Below are positions 1-6,852 of a DNA stretch of 11,814 nucleotides, piece after piece. How positions within the stretch are numbered: position 1 is the first letter of the stretch; each line of letters starts with the position of its first letter. The stretch is from positions 1 through 11,814 of the forward strand of contig CALJUK010000239.1 in the NCBI GenBank assembly GCA_937975745.1. The letters are read 5' to 3'. The stretch comes from an uncultured Planctomycetaceae bacterium (GTDB lineage: Bacteria; Planctomycetota; Planctomycetia; Planctomycetales; Planctomycetaceae). The position numbers and the translations under genes were made by a program. Below the pieces are notes generated by a model that saw nothing but the letters and a program-made list of their open reading frames with translations, was not told the origin of the DNA and ran no database searches.

Positions 1-52
1 GCTCGCGAGGCTCATAACCTCGAGGTCGCAGGTTCGAATCCTGTCCCCGCCA
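1..52 (+). tRNA. tRNA with CAT anticodon, 3' part only (Met type)
   Basis: This is the 3' part of a tRNA cut by the window edge. The anticodon stem is bases 6-10 paired with 18-22. The loop CTCATAA places a CAT anticodon at 13-15. The T arm has stem 28-32 / 40-44 around loop TTCGAAT. The 3' acceptor strand CCCCGCC is at 45-51 with discriminator A at 52. CCA is not encoded, since ACT follows. The CAT anticodon fits elongator Met, initiator fMet or lysidine-modified Ile2. These cannot be separated without the missing acceptor and D arm. tRNA 3' ends are frequent integration sites, but the only recombinase seen here is serine-type, which uses them less often than tyrosine integrases do. Confidence 0.93.
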
Positions 53-54
53 CT

Positions 55-96
55 AAAACCCCGGAGTAGCGAAACATCGCGACCCCGGGGTTTTTT
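55..96 (+). terminator. Rho-independent terminator of the tRNA
   Basis: A 10-bp stem is formed by AAAACCCCGG (55-64) and CCGGGGTTTT (85-94), with a smaller nested GCGA/TCGC pairing in the loop. The stem runs into a six-T tract at 91-96. It lies two bases after the tRNA discriminator, so it most likely ends the tRNA transcript. Confidence 0.9.
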
Positions 97-365
97 CATG
101 CGCCGAGAGAGACGCCCGCCCGAACCCGTCGCAACAACGTCAGGGTACGCAACGTGTTGCGTTGTGTGGCCGCGGCGACGCGACGTCTCGCCACCCGTTC
201 CCGCCGCCGGCGCGACATGCCCGCGGGTGCCGCCAAGGGGTCTCGACCCCCAAAGTCTCGGTGCCCAATCAGAGACTTCCGGCCCGTTTTATAACCACGT
301 TCAATCTCACCGAGTGAGACAGACGAAAACGAAGATTTTTCCCAAAATAGTTCGCGGGCCTTGGG
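97..365. other. Non-coding interval with several inverted repeats
   Basis: No convincing gene lies here. The one open frame across it (from 98) is rich in Arg and Pro with no recognisable domain. Visible structure includes a palindrome at 147-162 (listed separately) and GGGGTC/GACCCC around 238-250. AAGTCTC at 253-259 pairs with GAGACTT at 272-278, and TCTCAC at 305-310 pairs with GTGAGA at 314-319. The last lies about 50 bases beyond the stop of the minus-strand endonuclease gene and could help end its transcript, but no good T run follows it in that direction. If a mobile element begins near the tRNA, its left junction should be in this interval. Confidence 0.5.
147..162. repeat. Perfect palindrome with central GT, possible recombinase or regulator site
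   Basis: ACGCAAC and GTTGCGT form perfect 7-bp arms around a central GT dinucleotide. Farther out, GTCGC (128-132) and GCGAC (175-179) form a second, slightly off-centre inverted pair. The whole is therefore an imperfect dyad of about 50 bases. Serine integrase attachment sites are often imperfect dyads of this size with a central crossover dinucleotide. A regulator operator is equally possible. Confidence 0.3.
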
Positions 366-1241
366 CTACGTACGAGCGCTGCCTTTGAACACTTCGCGGC
401 GATGCCAGTCGATGAAGCGTGCGTCCGGAAGCCACTCCGGCTTCTGCGCGGGACGAATCGGTTGGCCGTGAAAACGCAGCAGGACCGACTCCAGACCTTC
501 GGATCCATTCGCCTGATCCGACACGACCATTTGCCGCTCCGTCGAAAGAGTGAATACCCCGAGATCGAAGATCTTGTGGTGGATGGAACACAACGCCAGT
601 CCGTTGTCGGTCGTGTCCGGGCCGGCAGCCTGGTGCCATTTGATGTGGGCGGCTTCCAGCCCCACCGTCACGTTCCCGAGACGCAAATCAAATCCGCAGA
701 CTGCACATCGATACTCATAGGCTGTCAGCACATGGTCTCGGAATTTCGGATCACGCTTCTTGCGCCGTGAGACGACGAGGTCTGCATTGAGCCCGACGCG
801 ATCAAGAATGTCGGAGTGCAGAGACTGCGGGAAGTGACCTTCGAGAACGCGATGAGCAATTTCGCCGGCCAGAGTCGGATCGGCTTCCAATGCGGTCAGC
901 ACATCCGAGGTCAGTGATCCGATCGAGTTGTTCTCGACCAGTTCCCGTTTCAACACGCTGCCGCGTCGCCGCGGCGACAGCTCGGTGTCGAGTTGCCAGA
1001 CACCATCGCTTTGAAGATGCCAGAAAGGGAACTCCGGATGGTACGACTTACGCTGCGGCCCGAAATCTCGCAGCAACTCCGTCAGGATTGGGCTGGCTTC
1101 GCTGAAGGCGATCTGTGTCTCGCCGTTTTGCCATCGCCCCAGCGCGTACAGCACCAGCAACGGTTTGTGCGGTGCTCGCTCAGAGCCGCGCTTCCAAACG
1201 TTGAGGTTGTCGAATCGCTCTAGGCACTCGGAGGTTTCCAC
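366..1241 (-). CDS. Phosphorothioate-DNA-binding HNH restriction endonuclease (type IV)
   Basis: This 291-aa protein has the layout of SprMcrA-like type IV enzymes, which bind phosphorothioate (Dnd)-modified DNA and cut nearby. Residues 1 to about 150 resemble the sulfur-binding domain, with RAPHKPLLVLYALGRW at 22-37 and YHPEFPFWHL at 67-76. Residues about 170-235 form a zinc-bound HNH nuclease. Cys179, Cys182, Cys218 and His221 are probable zinc ligands, and His199, Asn213 and His222 the HNH residues. The start is GTG at 1241, which places the N-terminus just before the conserved FDNLNVWKRG. No clear Shine-Dalgarno is visible. It is a solitary gene transcribed away from the recombinase module. 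No modification genes are in the window, as expected for a modification-dependent enzyme. It would act in the cytoplasm against incoming PT-modified DNA. The family call is from memory of family motifs. Specificity cannot be read from the sequence. Confidence 0.85.
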   Translation of the reverse strand: METSECLERFDNLNVWKRGSERAPHKPLLVLYALGRWQNGETQIAFSEASPILTELLRDFGPQRKSYHPEFPFWHLQSDGVWQLDTELSPRRRGSVLKRELVENNSIGSLTSDVLTALEADPTLAGEIAHRVLEGHFPQSLHSDILDRVGLNADLVVSRRKKRDPKFRDHVLTAYEYRCAVCGFDLRLGNVTVGLEAAHIKWHQAAGPDTTDNGLALCSIHHKIFDLGVFTLSTERQMVVSDQANGSEGLESVLLRFHGQPIRPAQKPEWLPDARFIDWHRREVFKGSART

Positions 1242-1348
1242 GTTCGGTTCGGCCGATTGGTGTGCTCGTCAGATCGTGTCAGTTTACCGACCAACCGGAG
1301 GATCAACACGCCCCGACCACGAGGTTATGGAAATGCGGACAAGAGACG

Positions 1349-1367
1349 TTCGAACGGCATAAGTAAC
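1349..1367 (+). promoter_or_regulatory. Promoter-like motif shared with 7453-7470
   Basis: TTCGAACGGCATAAGTAAC here matches TTCGACGGCATAGATAAC at 7453-7470, apart from a one-base gap and a two-base AG/GA difference. Both copies sit in intergenic DNA, 25-40 bases upstream of the first candidate start of a plus-strand gene run. This suggests a shared promoter -10 region or activator site. Which sigma factor would use it is unknown. Confidence 0.35.
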
Positions 1368-1406
1368 GAGGGACCGCATCTTGTTCCTCATTGAAGGGCG
1401 CTGCCT

Positions 1407-1622
1407 ATGCCTCCGAAATCCTCGCGTTCCACTCTCAGCCGGGACGACCGTTTCCGCACTGTCGTGCGTCTCCTTGCACGCGGCGTCGTTCGCTGCATCG
1501 AAGTCGAACAACGCCTCGGAACGCACGATCCAGAAAGGTCTGAGAGTTCCCCGGATTCAGACGCCGCTCCGCTTGAGCTTCCTTCCGAGACGAGCCTCAC
1601 TGTGTCTCGGTCGCGGGGTTAA
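1407..1622 (+). CDS. Small hypothetical protein leading the recombinase module
   Basis: A 71-aa protein of unknown function. Residues 12-38 (starting RDDRFRTVVRLLARGVVR) look like a basic amphipathic helix, and the C-terminal half is polar and Ser/Pro-rich, probably disordered. There is no signal peptide or membrane span. A GAAGGG about 8 bases upstream of the ATG could serve as ribosome binding site. It ends 37 bases before the DUF2924 gene and probably shares its transcript. The other frame, open across 1381-1659 and in phase with DUF2924, gives a Ser/Arg/Leu-rich peptide that looks non-coding, so I prefer this frame. I do not recognise the family. From position it may assist or regulate the recombinase. 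Confidence 0.55.
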   Translation: MPPKSSRSTLSRDDRFRTVVRLLARGVVRCIEVEQRLGTHDPERSESSPDSDAAPLELPSETSLTVSRSRG

Positions 1623-1659
1623 ACCTGCGGAGACAAGTCTGACTTCTACGAGGGAAACC

Positions 1660-2133
1660 ATGGATCTGAACATCGATGAAGAACTGGAGTCGCTGCAAAG
1701 CTTGGCGACATCCGAACTGCGTGAACGGTATGCCGAAGTCTGGAATGAGGAGCCACGCTCGCGGAACCGACCGTATCTCATTCGCAGAATCATCTGGCGT
1801 ATGCAGGCCAACGCCGAAGGCGACCTGAGCGAACGCGCTCGAAGGCGTGCGGAGGAACTGGCGGACGACGCTGAAATCCGCGTCACGCCTCCACGCAAGA
1901 ATGGGCCGCGGAAGAAACTCAACGGAAACGGCAAGGTCCGGGATGCCCGTCTGCCTCCGGCCAACCAACTTCTGACCCGCGACTACAAAGGCGTTCGCGT
2001 CGAGGTGCTCGTGCTCGAGAACGGCTTTCAATTCGAGGGCGAAAGCTACAGGTCGCTCTCCGCGATCGCCAACCGCATCACCGGCACTCACACGAACGGA
2101 TTTCGCTTCTTCGGGCTCGGAGGTGAATCATGA
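1660..2133 (+). CDS. DUF2924 domain protein
   Basis: A 157-aa DUF2924 protein. The N-terminal half is helical (LRERYAEVWNEEP at 20-32, YLIRRIIWRMQ at 39-49). A basic linker at 77-95 follows. The C-terminal half carries the family signature: LTRDYKGVRVEVLVLENGF (105-123), then RSLSAIANRITGTHTNGFRFFGL (131-153), a small beta/HTH-like region. I chose the ATG at 1660 because GAGGG lies just upstream and it gives the usual family length. A much longer in-frame extension to 1381 is open but does not resemble the family. The stop overlaps the recombinase start in ATGA, so the two are translationally coupled. DUF2924 proteins recur next to large serine recombinases. Their function is not established, though an accessory or directionality role is a reasonable guess. 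Confidence 0.88.
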   Translation: MDLNIDEELESLQSLATSELRERYAEVWNEEPRSRNRPYLIRRIIWRMQANAEGDLSERARRRAEELADDAEIRVTPPRKNGPRKKLNGNGKVRDARLPPANQLLTRDYKGVRVEVLVLENGFQFEGESYRSLSAIANRITGTHTNGFRFFGLGGES

Positions 2134-3692
2134 GCGGCTCGAAGAATGGTAGGAAACCGAAAGTGCGTTGCGCCGTCTACACGCGCAAGTCGACCGACGA
2201 AGGGCTCGAACAGGAGTTCAATTCGCTGGACGCACAACGTGATGCGGCGGAGTCCTTCATCGCCAGCCAGAAGCACGAAGGATGGACGCTGCTGCCAACC
2301 CGGTACGACGACGGAGGCTTCTCCGGCGGCAACGCGGAACGGCCGGCGCTGCAACTGCTGATGGACGACATTCAGGCCGGCAAGGTCGACTGCGTCGTCG
2401 TCTACAAGGTCGATCGCCTCAGCCGCTCACTGCTGGACTTCGCAAAACTGATGGGAACGTTCGAAGAACACAACGTCGCATTCGTGTCGGTCACCCAGCA
2501 GTTCAATACGAACCACTCGATGGGCCGGCTGACGCTGAACATCCTGTTGTCGTTTGCCCAGTTCGAACGGGAGATCATCGGCGAGCGAATCCGCGACAAG
2601 CTGGCAGCCCAGAGCCGCAAGGGGAAATGGACCGGCGGACATCCGATCCTCGGCTACGACGTCGATCGACGTGGCCCGAGCCCGAAACTGGCGGTCAACA
2701 AGTCCGAGGCCGCACAGGTCCGTCAAATCTTCGATCTGTATCTGCAACTCGAATCGCTGCTGTTGGTTGCACAGGAACTGAACGAGCGAGGCTGGGTGAC
2801 GAAGCGATGGAAGACGAAGGCGGGGCGTCGTCGCGGCGGGAGCACGTACGACAAGATGAACGTCCACATGCTGCTCACCAACCCGCTGTACGTCGGCAAG
2901 GTGAAGCACAAGGGCAACGTTTATGACGGCGAGCATGCTCCGATCATCGACCCCACGCTGTTCCACCAGGTCGGGCAACGGCTCAAGGAAAACGGGCACC
3001 GTCCCAGCAAACGTGCCCGGTGGAAGTACGAGTCGCTGCTGCAGGGACTGCTGTACTGCCGAGGTTGCCATCGGGCGATGACCCACACCTACACCGACAG
3101 CAAAAAGAAGAGGCGATACCGCTACTACACCTGCACCGGAGTCTTAAAGCTTGGTCGTGACTCATGTTCTTCACGATCACTGCCGGCGATCGAGATCGAG
3201 AAGGCAATCGTGGAGCAGATCCGTTCGATCTCAAAAGACGCCAAGGTTCGGCAGGCCGTCATTGACGAAACGCAGACGGCCCTTCGCGACGAGTTGGAGA
3301 AATGTCGGACGGACCGCGATGCTGCCGAACGCGAACTGCGTTGGCTGGAAGAAGAGCTGCGCGAGACGGTTCGTGACGGACGCTCGGACAAGGACACGAC
3401 GACTCTGGTCGCCGACCTGCAGGAACGGATTCGTCAGGAACAGCAACGCCTCGCAACCCTCTCCAACCGTCTGATGGATCTCGAGGGTGCGCAGATCAAA
3501 GCCGACCGCGTGCTCAACTTGCTGGACGACTTTGACAATGTTTGGGCCAAACTCAGCCCGCGAGAACAGGCGGACCTGTTGAAGATAGTGGTTCAACGTG
3601 TGGAATTTGACGCGAGGGATAGCAGCTTTGAGATTGTCTTTGAGGACGCCGGCATCAAATCGTTGTCGCGCGAGATGAGTAACGTGACATAA
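2130..3692 (+). CDS. Large serine recombinase (resolvase/invertase superfamily)
   Basis: This 520-aa site-specific recombinase probably integrates and excises the element, using a covalent 5'-phosphoserine intermediate. The catalytic N-terminal domain is at about 11-155, with nucleophile Ser21 in VYTRKS and active-site arginines in KVDRLSRS (93-100) and FAQFEREIIGERIR (142-155). The recombinase domain covers about 160-290. A zinc ribbon with Cys310, Cys313, Cys335 and Cys346 follows. Residues about 380-455 form a charged coiled coil, as in integrases where it controls the direction of recombination. All key residues are present and the length is normal, so it should be active. Its start overlaps the DUF2924 stop by 4 bases, and its stop shares one base (TAATG) with the next gene. 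It could also be the recombinase of a conserved chromosomal cassette rather than of the phage-type genes downstream. Confidence 0.95.
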   Translation: MSGSKNGRKPKVRCAVYTRKSTDEGLEQEFNSLDAQRDAAESFIASQKHEGWTLLPTRYDDGGFSGGNAERPALQLLMDDIQAGKVDCVVVYKVDRLSRSLLDFAKLMGTFEEHNVAFVSVTQQFNTNHSMGRLTLNILLSFAQFEREIIGERIRDKLAAQSRKGKWTGGHPILGYDVDRRGPSPKLAVNKSEAAQVRQIFDLYLQLESLLLVAQELNERGWVTKRWKTKAGRRRGGSTYDKMNVHMLLTNPLYVGKVKHKGNVYDGEHAPIIDPTLFHQVGQRLKENGHRPSKRARWKYESLLQGLLYCRGCHRAMTHTYTDSKKKRRYRYYTCTGVLKLGRDSCSSRSLPAIEIEKAIVEQIRSISKDAKVRQAVIDETQTALRDELEKCRTDRDAAERELRWLEEELRETVRDGRSDKDTTTLVADLQERIRQEQQRLATLSNRLMDLEGAQIKADRVLNLLDDFDNVWAKLSPREQADLLKIVVQRVEFDARDSSFEIVFEDAGIKSLSREMSNVT

Positions 3693-4099
3693 TGATTCGA
3701 GTCAAACAGAAGATTCACTTCGTCCGCGATCCACGCGGCCGTCATCGCATCGAGTTCGGTCAGGAACCCGAACCGAAACCGGAGTCGGAAGGCCGGATCC
3801 CTCGCGTCTCGCGCCTGATGGCTCTGGCGATTCGGTTCGACAGAATGCTCCGCTCCGGCAAGGTCGACAGTCAGACAACGCTGGCGTCGCTGGCGCACGT
3901 CACGCAGCCCCGGATGAATCAGATCCTGAGCCTGAATTACCTCGCGCCGGACATTCAGGAAGCGATTCTGCACCTGCCGCGCACGACCACGGGCCGCGAA
4001 AGAATTCACGAAAAAATGTTGCGTTCGATTTGTGCGGAAAACTGCTGGAAAACGCAGCGGCGGTTATGGGCCGAAGCGACGAACGCAGCGGAAAACTGA
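3692..4099 (+). CDS. Small HTH protein of the recombinase module
   Basis: A 135-aa protein with a probable helix-turn-helix at about residues 58-85 (TTLASLAHVTQPRMNQILSL), which resembles the HTH segment of ParB/KorB-type or phage regulatory proteins. The Arg/Pro-rich N-terminus is likely flexible. The family usually sits directly after a DUF2924/recombinase pair, as here, where ATG and the recombinase TAA share a base. It is probably a DNA-binding accessory factor or regulator of the recombinase. No membrane or enzymatic motif is visible. The stop is followed by more than 400 bases without a gene, so the recombinase operon most likely ends here, although I see only a weak GAAAA/TTTTC inverted pair and no strong terminator. 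Confidence 0.8.
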   Translation: MIRVKQKIHFVRDPRGRHRIEFGQEPEPKPESEGRIPRVSRLMALAIRFDRMLRSGKVDSQTTLASLAHVTQPRMNQILSLNYLAPDIQEAILHLPRTTTGRERIHEKMLRSICAENCWKTQRRLWAEATNAAEN

Positions 4100-4514
4100 G
4101 GCTTTTCGGAACGTTTCGATGTGGTCGCTGCGTCTGAGAATCAACCGTTGACATGGCAGCTTCAAACGGTAGATTTGCTGCTTACCAACGAACAGAAGAA
4201 CGCCGGCTGCAGGACGTTTGCAGCAACAAGAATCGAGCCTCCGATGGTCCACAGACGGACATCGCGTCCCCTGACGCACGCCTGCATTTTCGACCTCGCC
4301 TGGGGTGCCTGGGCTGGATGGTCGCACATCGGCCGGGACCGTGAATTGCGATTCGAGTCGCTCGAGTTGCCTCCGCCAACGGCCTGATATCTCGCCCGGA
4401 CTTTCTGTCCGCCGCATCCCTGTTTCATCCCCACGCCGGGGAGTTCGTGCGCGCTGGCCTGCGCGGTGACGGGCATGGAGGCAATTCTTATATGCGCCCG
4501 TGGAATAACGACTC
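4100..4514. other. Intergenic interval of 415 bases, no convincing gene
   Basis: Short frames on both strands overlap one another here and none has a recognisable domain or a good ribosome binding site. CGGAC/GTCCG at about 4398-4412 and CCCC/GGGG near 4430-4441 can form small stems. The right end carries an inverted repeat and a TTATAT box, listed separately. The interval separates the recombinase module from the unknown gene pair and may hold degraded sequence from an earlier insertion. Confidence 0.5.
4469..4501 (+). promoter_or_regulatory. Inverted repeat with an AT-rich box before the unknown gene pair
   Basis: ACGGGC (4469-4474) and GCCCGT (4496-4501) are perfect inverted arms, extended by AT/AT with a two-base bulge. 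They enclose AATTCTTATAT, the most AT-rich run in the neighbourhood, whose TTATAT at 4488-4493 could be a -10 element. The repeat ends 13 bases before the ATG at 4515, so it could be an operator or a leader hairpin for that gene. No convincing -35 is seen. Confidence 0.3.
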
Positions 4515-5702
4515 ATGGCGAGACCATTCGATCCCATACGACTACTGAAGGAAATCTCCAACGACCTGCTGCGCGAACTGTTCGAACGCGAAGGTGCCCG
4601 GTTGAAGGTGCCGTGGGACCGACTGTCGAAACGCGACATCGGCCCACTCCTCCTGCTCTGGGAAACGATGCCCACCGATCAGCGGTGGAAGATCCATGTC
4701 ATCCTGCAGGAGGTGCACGGACTCGCGTACGAAGGCGGGCTTCGTGCGCTGGCGGAACAGTTGGAATGGCTGCGTCCGGAACTGACGCCCGAGTTCTCCC
4801 GCTGGGAAGGCTGGTTCGACAAGGTTCTGTGGACCTACATGCATGCCCCGGACGCGTTCGAAGAGGCGTCGATCTTCGCCCGTGCCGATACGCTGACCAA
4901 GAGCGGCTACTGGAACCGCTGGGAGGGCCTAGCGCGGCGTCCGAGCAAGGTCACCGAAGAGCAGACGCAGGCACTGCAGGACGAGTTGCGAAAGTACTAC
5001 TGGCCGAAGGAACTCCGTGGTCGGCATTGCCGCGTGCACCATTATCCGCGGTGCAACGGCGTCGACTACTTCTTTGCGTACCTCGACGACTGGCCTGATC
5101 GTCTGCTGACTTTCGACGAAGACGGGCAGATGGAACCGCGTTCGGAGCGGTATGCGTTCACCAACGTTTTCGCGTTCGACCCCGAGAATGGGTGTATTGA
5201 TCTGGTCGCCAAGGGCGGTCGCAAAGTGCAACAGCGATTGCGACAGGCGTTTTGCCGCAGCGTCCTCGGCACGGACGTCGAAGAAGACGATCCGCTGCTG
5301 CCGGCGTATGAACTCGACCATCTGCTCGATCCGCATCTGGTGCTGCCCACGGACCGGCGAGACCGAATCGCAGCCGTGCGTATCTCCCGGATTCGGATCG
5401 CTCCGAAGCACGTCGTCAACGCTGTGCGGTACGAGGAGATCGGGTTCTCTTCGAGTGCCACGCTCACCATCGTGCAGACGGAACTGCGTGAGCGTCTGGC
5501 CGATCAGGGTGTTCGGCCCGAAATGCTGACCGTCAAGCAAGTCGCGTTTCAGTTGGAGTTCATGAGCGACGGTCGTTCGCGGCCGCGAACGATGACGTTC
5601 AATGTCAGCAGCCCGAATTCGTGCGACCTCAAGAGCAAGTCGGACGAACTGCGTGAGATCGGCGAACGGTGCCTGCGCATGTGGGGGATCTGCTGTGACT
5701 GA
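4515..5702 (+). CDS. Unknown protein, first gene of a two-gene cassette
   Basis: A 395-aa soluble protein that I do not recognise. The N-terminal third (1-165) is helical and charged, opening with a leucine-rich stretch (LLKEISNDLLRELFE at 10-24). The middle has a compact region with HCRVHHYPRC at 171-180, a His/Cys cluster that could bind metal, followed by DYFFAYLDDWPD and a probable beta-rich stretch to about 255. The C-terminal third ends with GICCD. There are no Walker, nuclease, protease or methyltransferase motifs that I can see, and no signal peptide or membrane span. The ATG at 4515 is the only good start, and the ribosome binding site is weak. The stop overlaps the next gene's GTG by 8 bases, so the two proteins are probably made together and may form a complex. 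Position between a recombinase and a phage replication operon suggests cargo. Confidence 0.8.
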   Translation: MARPFDPIRLLKEISNDLLRELFEREGARLKVPWDRLSKRDIGPLLLLWETMPTDQRWKIHVILQEVHGLAYEGGLRALAEQLEWLRPELTPEFSRWEGWFDKVLWTYMHAPDAFEEASIFARADTLTKSGYWNRWEGLARRPSKVTEEQTQALQDELRKYYWPKELRGRHCRVHHYPRCNGVDYFFAYLDDWPDRLLTFDEDGQMEPRSERYAFTNVFAFDPENGCIDLVAKGGRKVQQRLRQAFCRSVLGTDVEEDDPLLPAYELDHLLDPHLVLPTDRRDRIAAVRISRIRIAPKHVVNAVRYEEIGFSSSATLTIVQTELRERLADQGVRPEMLTVKQVAFQLEFMSDGRSRPRTMTFNVSSPNSCDLKSKSDELREIGERCLRMWGICCD

Positions 5703-6645
5703 TCTCGATACCTGGCTGTGGCCGATGCTGGACTCGCGACGTGATTCGCTGGTGCTAACGCAACGGCTCGTAGACGTGCCTTGGATTCGTGAAGCGGAGC
5801 CGGCGACAACCGTTGTCTGTCCGGAGTGCGACACACTGCACGAGGAAGAGCCGATCGTTCGACCCGGGCCCGGCGGCTCGATTCGCCTCTACATTCCCTG
5901 CCCCGAACCTCTGCGCGTCGAGATCGACCCGACCCAACTGGAGCGTTGGTTCGTCGATCTGCCGGTATTGGCTGAGCATATCGCTCGGTCGATCGGCATG
6001 AGCGGCCGCATCAAGGAACTTCGTGCCGACCGGTTGTGGCGTCTGGGCCGCACGCGGTGGCAGCAATCCTCGCGGGACGTGTTGCTGGCTCGAGGCCTGC
6101 ACTGGCCCGACGGCGACGATGTAATCGCGCAGGTTGAACGAACGACGCAGCCAATCGTGTTGGTGCCCGGCCAGTTGCCCGACGAAGCCCTGTGGAGCCG
6201 TCCCGTGGCCATCGTCCTGCTGTCGCACGTGTCGCAACTGTCGCATGACGGGTTGGTCGTCGACCACCAGCACATGTTTGCGGCGGTCGCAGACCAGCAC
6301 GAGCGGCCGGCGGAGCCAGCAGTCGGGATCATCACTGGCAAGAAGCAAAAGCTGATGATTCGCCGTCAGGTCAAAGCCGAGATCGGCTCCATGCTCGAAG
6401 ACGACGCTCTGGTCGTTGCGTACGAGCAGCACGGGTCGTACCGCAAAGCGGCCGAGGCACTGTCGGAGCAAACGGGCCAGACGGTGACGAAGGATAGGGT
6501 CTACCGCGCCGTCCAGCGGCGCGGTGGTAGTCGGACTGTCCAGTCCGACACCAACCGCCATTCGGTCCGTCGCACTGTCGCGTCGCAGCGACGCGACGGC
6601 CGCAAGAATATTCAGAATCGTCCTGAAGCAGTGGATTGGGAATGA
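5695..6645 (+). CDS. Unknown protein with Cys/His N-terminal motif and C-terminal HTH
   Basis: A 316-aa protein of unknown function, partner of the preceding gene. Residues 42-49 (CPECDTLH) plus Cys69 form a possible zinc-binding motif. Residues about 86-165 hold a conserved-looking core with RLWRLGRTRW (113-122), RDVLLARGL (127-135) and PIVLVPGQ (153-160). Residues about 225-276 are basic and helical, with SYRKAAEALSEQTGQTVTKD resembling a helix-turn-helix, so DNA binding is likely. The last 38 residues are Arg-rich and are encoded across two strong palindromes, so the natural C-terminus may have been altered. I chose the GTG at 5695 because TGGGGGA precedes it and it overlaps the upstream stop in the usual coupled way. 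Extension to 5602 would run through the neighbour's coding sequence. A sensor or DNA-binding subunit of an accessory system is plausible but unproven. Confidence 0.78.
   Translation: MTDLDTWLWPMLDSRRDSLVLTQRLVDVPWIREAEPATTVVCPECDTLHEEEPIVRPGPGGSIRLYIPCPEPLRVEIDPTQLERWFVDLPVLAEHIARSIGMSGRIKELRADRLWRLGRTRWQQSSRDVLLARGLHWPDGDDVIAQVERTTQPIVLVPGQLPDEALWSRPVAIVLLSHVSQLSHDGLVVDHQHMFAAVADQHERPAEPAVGIITGKKQKLMIRRQVKAEIGSMLEDDALVVAYEQHGSYRKAAEALSEQTGQTVTKDRVYRAVQRRGGSRTVQSDTNRHSVRRTVASQRRDGRKNIQNRPEAVDWE
6530..6549. repeat. REP-like palindrome 1
   Basis: GTCGGACT (6530-6537) and AGTCCGAC (6542-6549) are perfect 8-bp arms around GTCC. Pairing continues outward between GGTGGT and ACCAACC with single-base bulges. 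It lies inside the 3' end of the unknown gene ending at 6645. I recall similar short palindromes repeated in planctomycete genomes, but this cannot be verified from one window. Confidence 0.6.
6577..6597. repeat. REP-like palindrome 2
   Basis: GTCGCGTCGC (6577-6586) and GCGACGCGAC (6588-6597) are perfect 10-bp arms around a single A. It is 27 bases after the first palindrome, and the two together resemble a paired-hairpin repetitive element. Confidence 0.6.
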
Positions 6646-6852
6646 CTTACGTGAACTGACAAGACGCGATTTCGGTGTGCGCAGCCGTCCAAAGTGCGAC
6701 ACGCGGGCTGCCGGTCGAAGGCCGACGAGGCCACGACCCGACAGCCAATCGCGTCCGTGTTCTTGCTGAGGTGATGACGTTCATCATCGCACGACGCTGA
6801 CCGCCCCATTCGGCGGCTCCGCGGGTTTCTGCCTCCGGTCTCGGAGACAGAA
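6646..6852 (+). other. Leader region before the sigma factor gene
   Basis: No gene is seen in these 207 bases. GCAGCC/GGCTGC form an inverted pair around 6682-6713. TGATGACGTTCATCA at 6772-6786 is a palindrome, and CCGCC/GGCGG (6801-6805/6812-6816) can form a stem. The terminal hairpin over the start codon is listed separately. The density of secondary structure suggests a regulated 5' leader. Confidence 0.45.
6772..6786. promoter_or_regulatory. Palindromic operator candidate
   Basis: TGATGA and TCATCA are perfect 6-bp arms around CGT, 66 bases upstream of the sigma factor start. The size and symmetry suit a dimeric HTH regulator. Candidate regulators are the HTH proteins encoded at 3692-4099 and 5695-6645, by proximity only. 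Confidence 0.3.

Noticed and set aside
1..54. tRNA 3' end as the proven attachment site of the element
   Set aside because: No second copy of the tRNA end is visible in the window and the only recombinase is serine-type, so the claim has no direct support.
98..388. 96-codon plus-strand frame after the tRNA terminator
   Set aside because: It starts directly after a terminator, has Arg/Pro-rich composition and runs into the 3' end of the endonuclease gene on the other strand.
1381..1659. Upstream extension of the DUF2924 frame to 1381
   Set aside because: The extra 93 residues are Ser/Leu/Arg-rich and do not resemble the family, and ATG 1660 has its own GAGGG. The 71-aa frame over the same bases looks better.
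4121..4387. 88-codon plus-strand frame in the gap after the HTH gene
   Set aside because: It has a GTG start without ribosome binding site, unremarkable composition and no domain, and it competes with equally long frames on both strands.
4929..6702. Antisense frames of 301 and 315 codons opposite the unknown gene pair
   Set aside because: The plus-strand frames are overlapping, have a proper Shine-Dalgarno for the second gene and a more natural amino-acid composition. The antisense products are rich in His, Arg and Gln with no recognisable motif.
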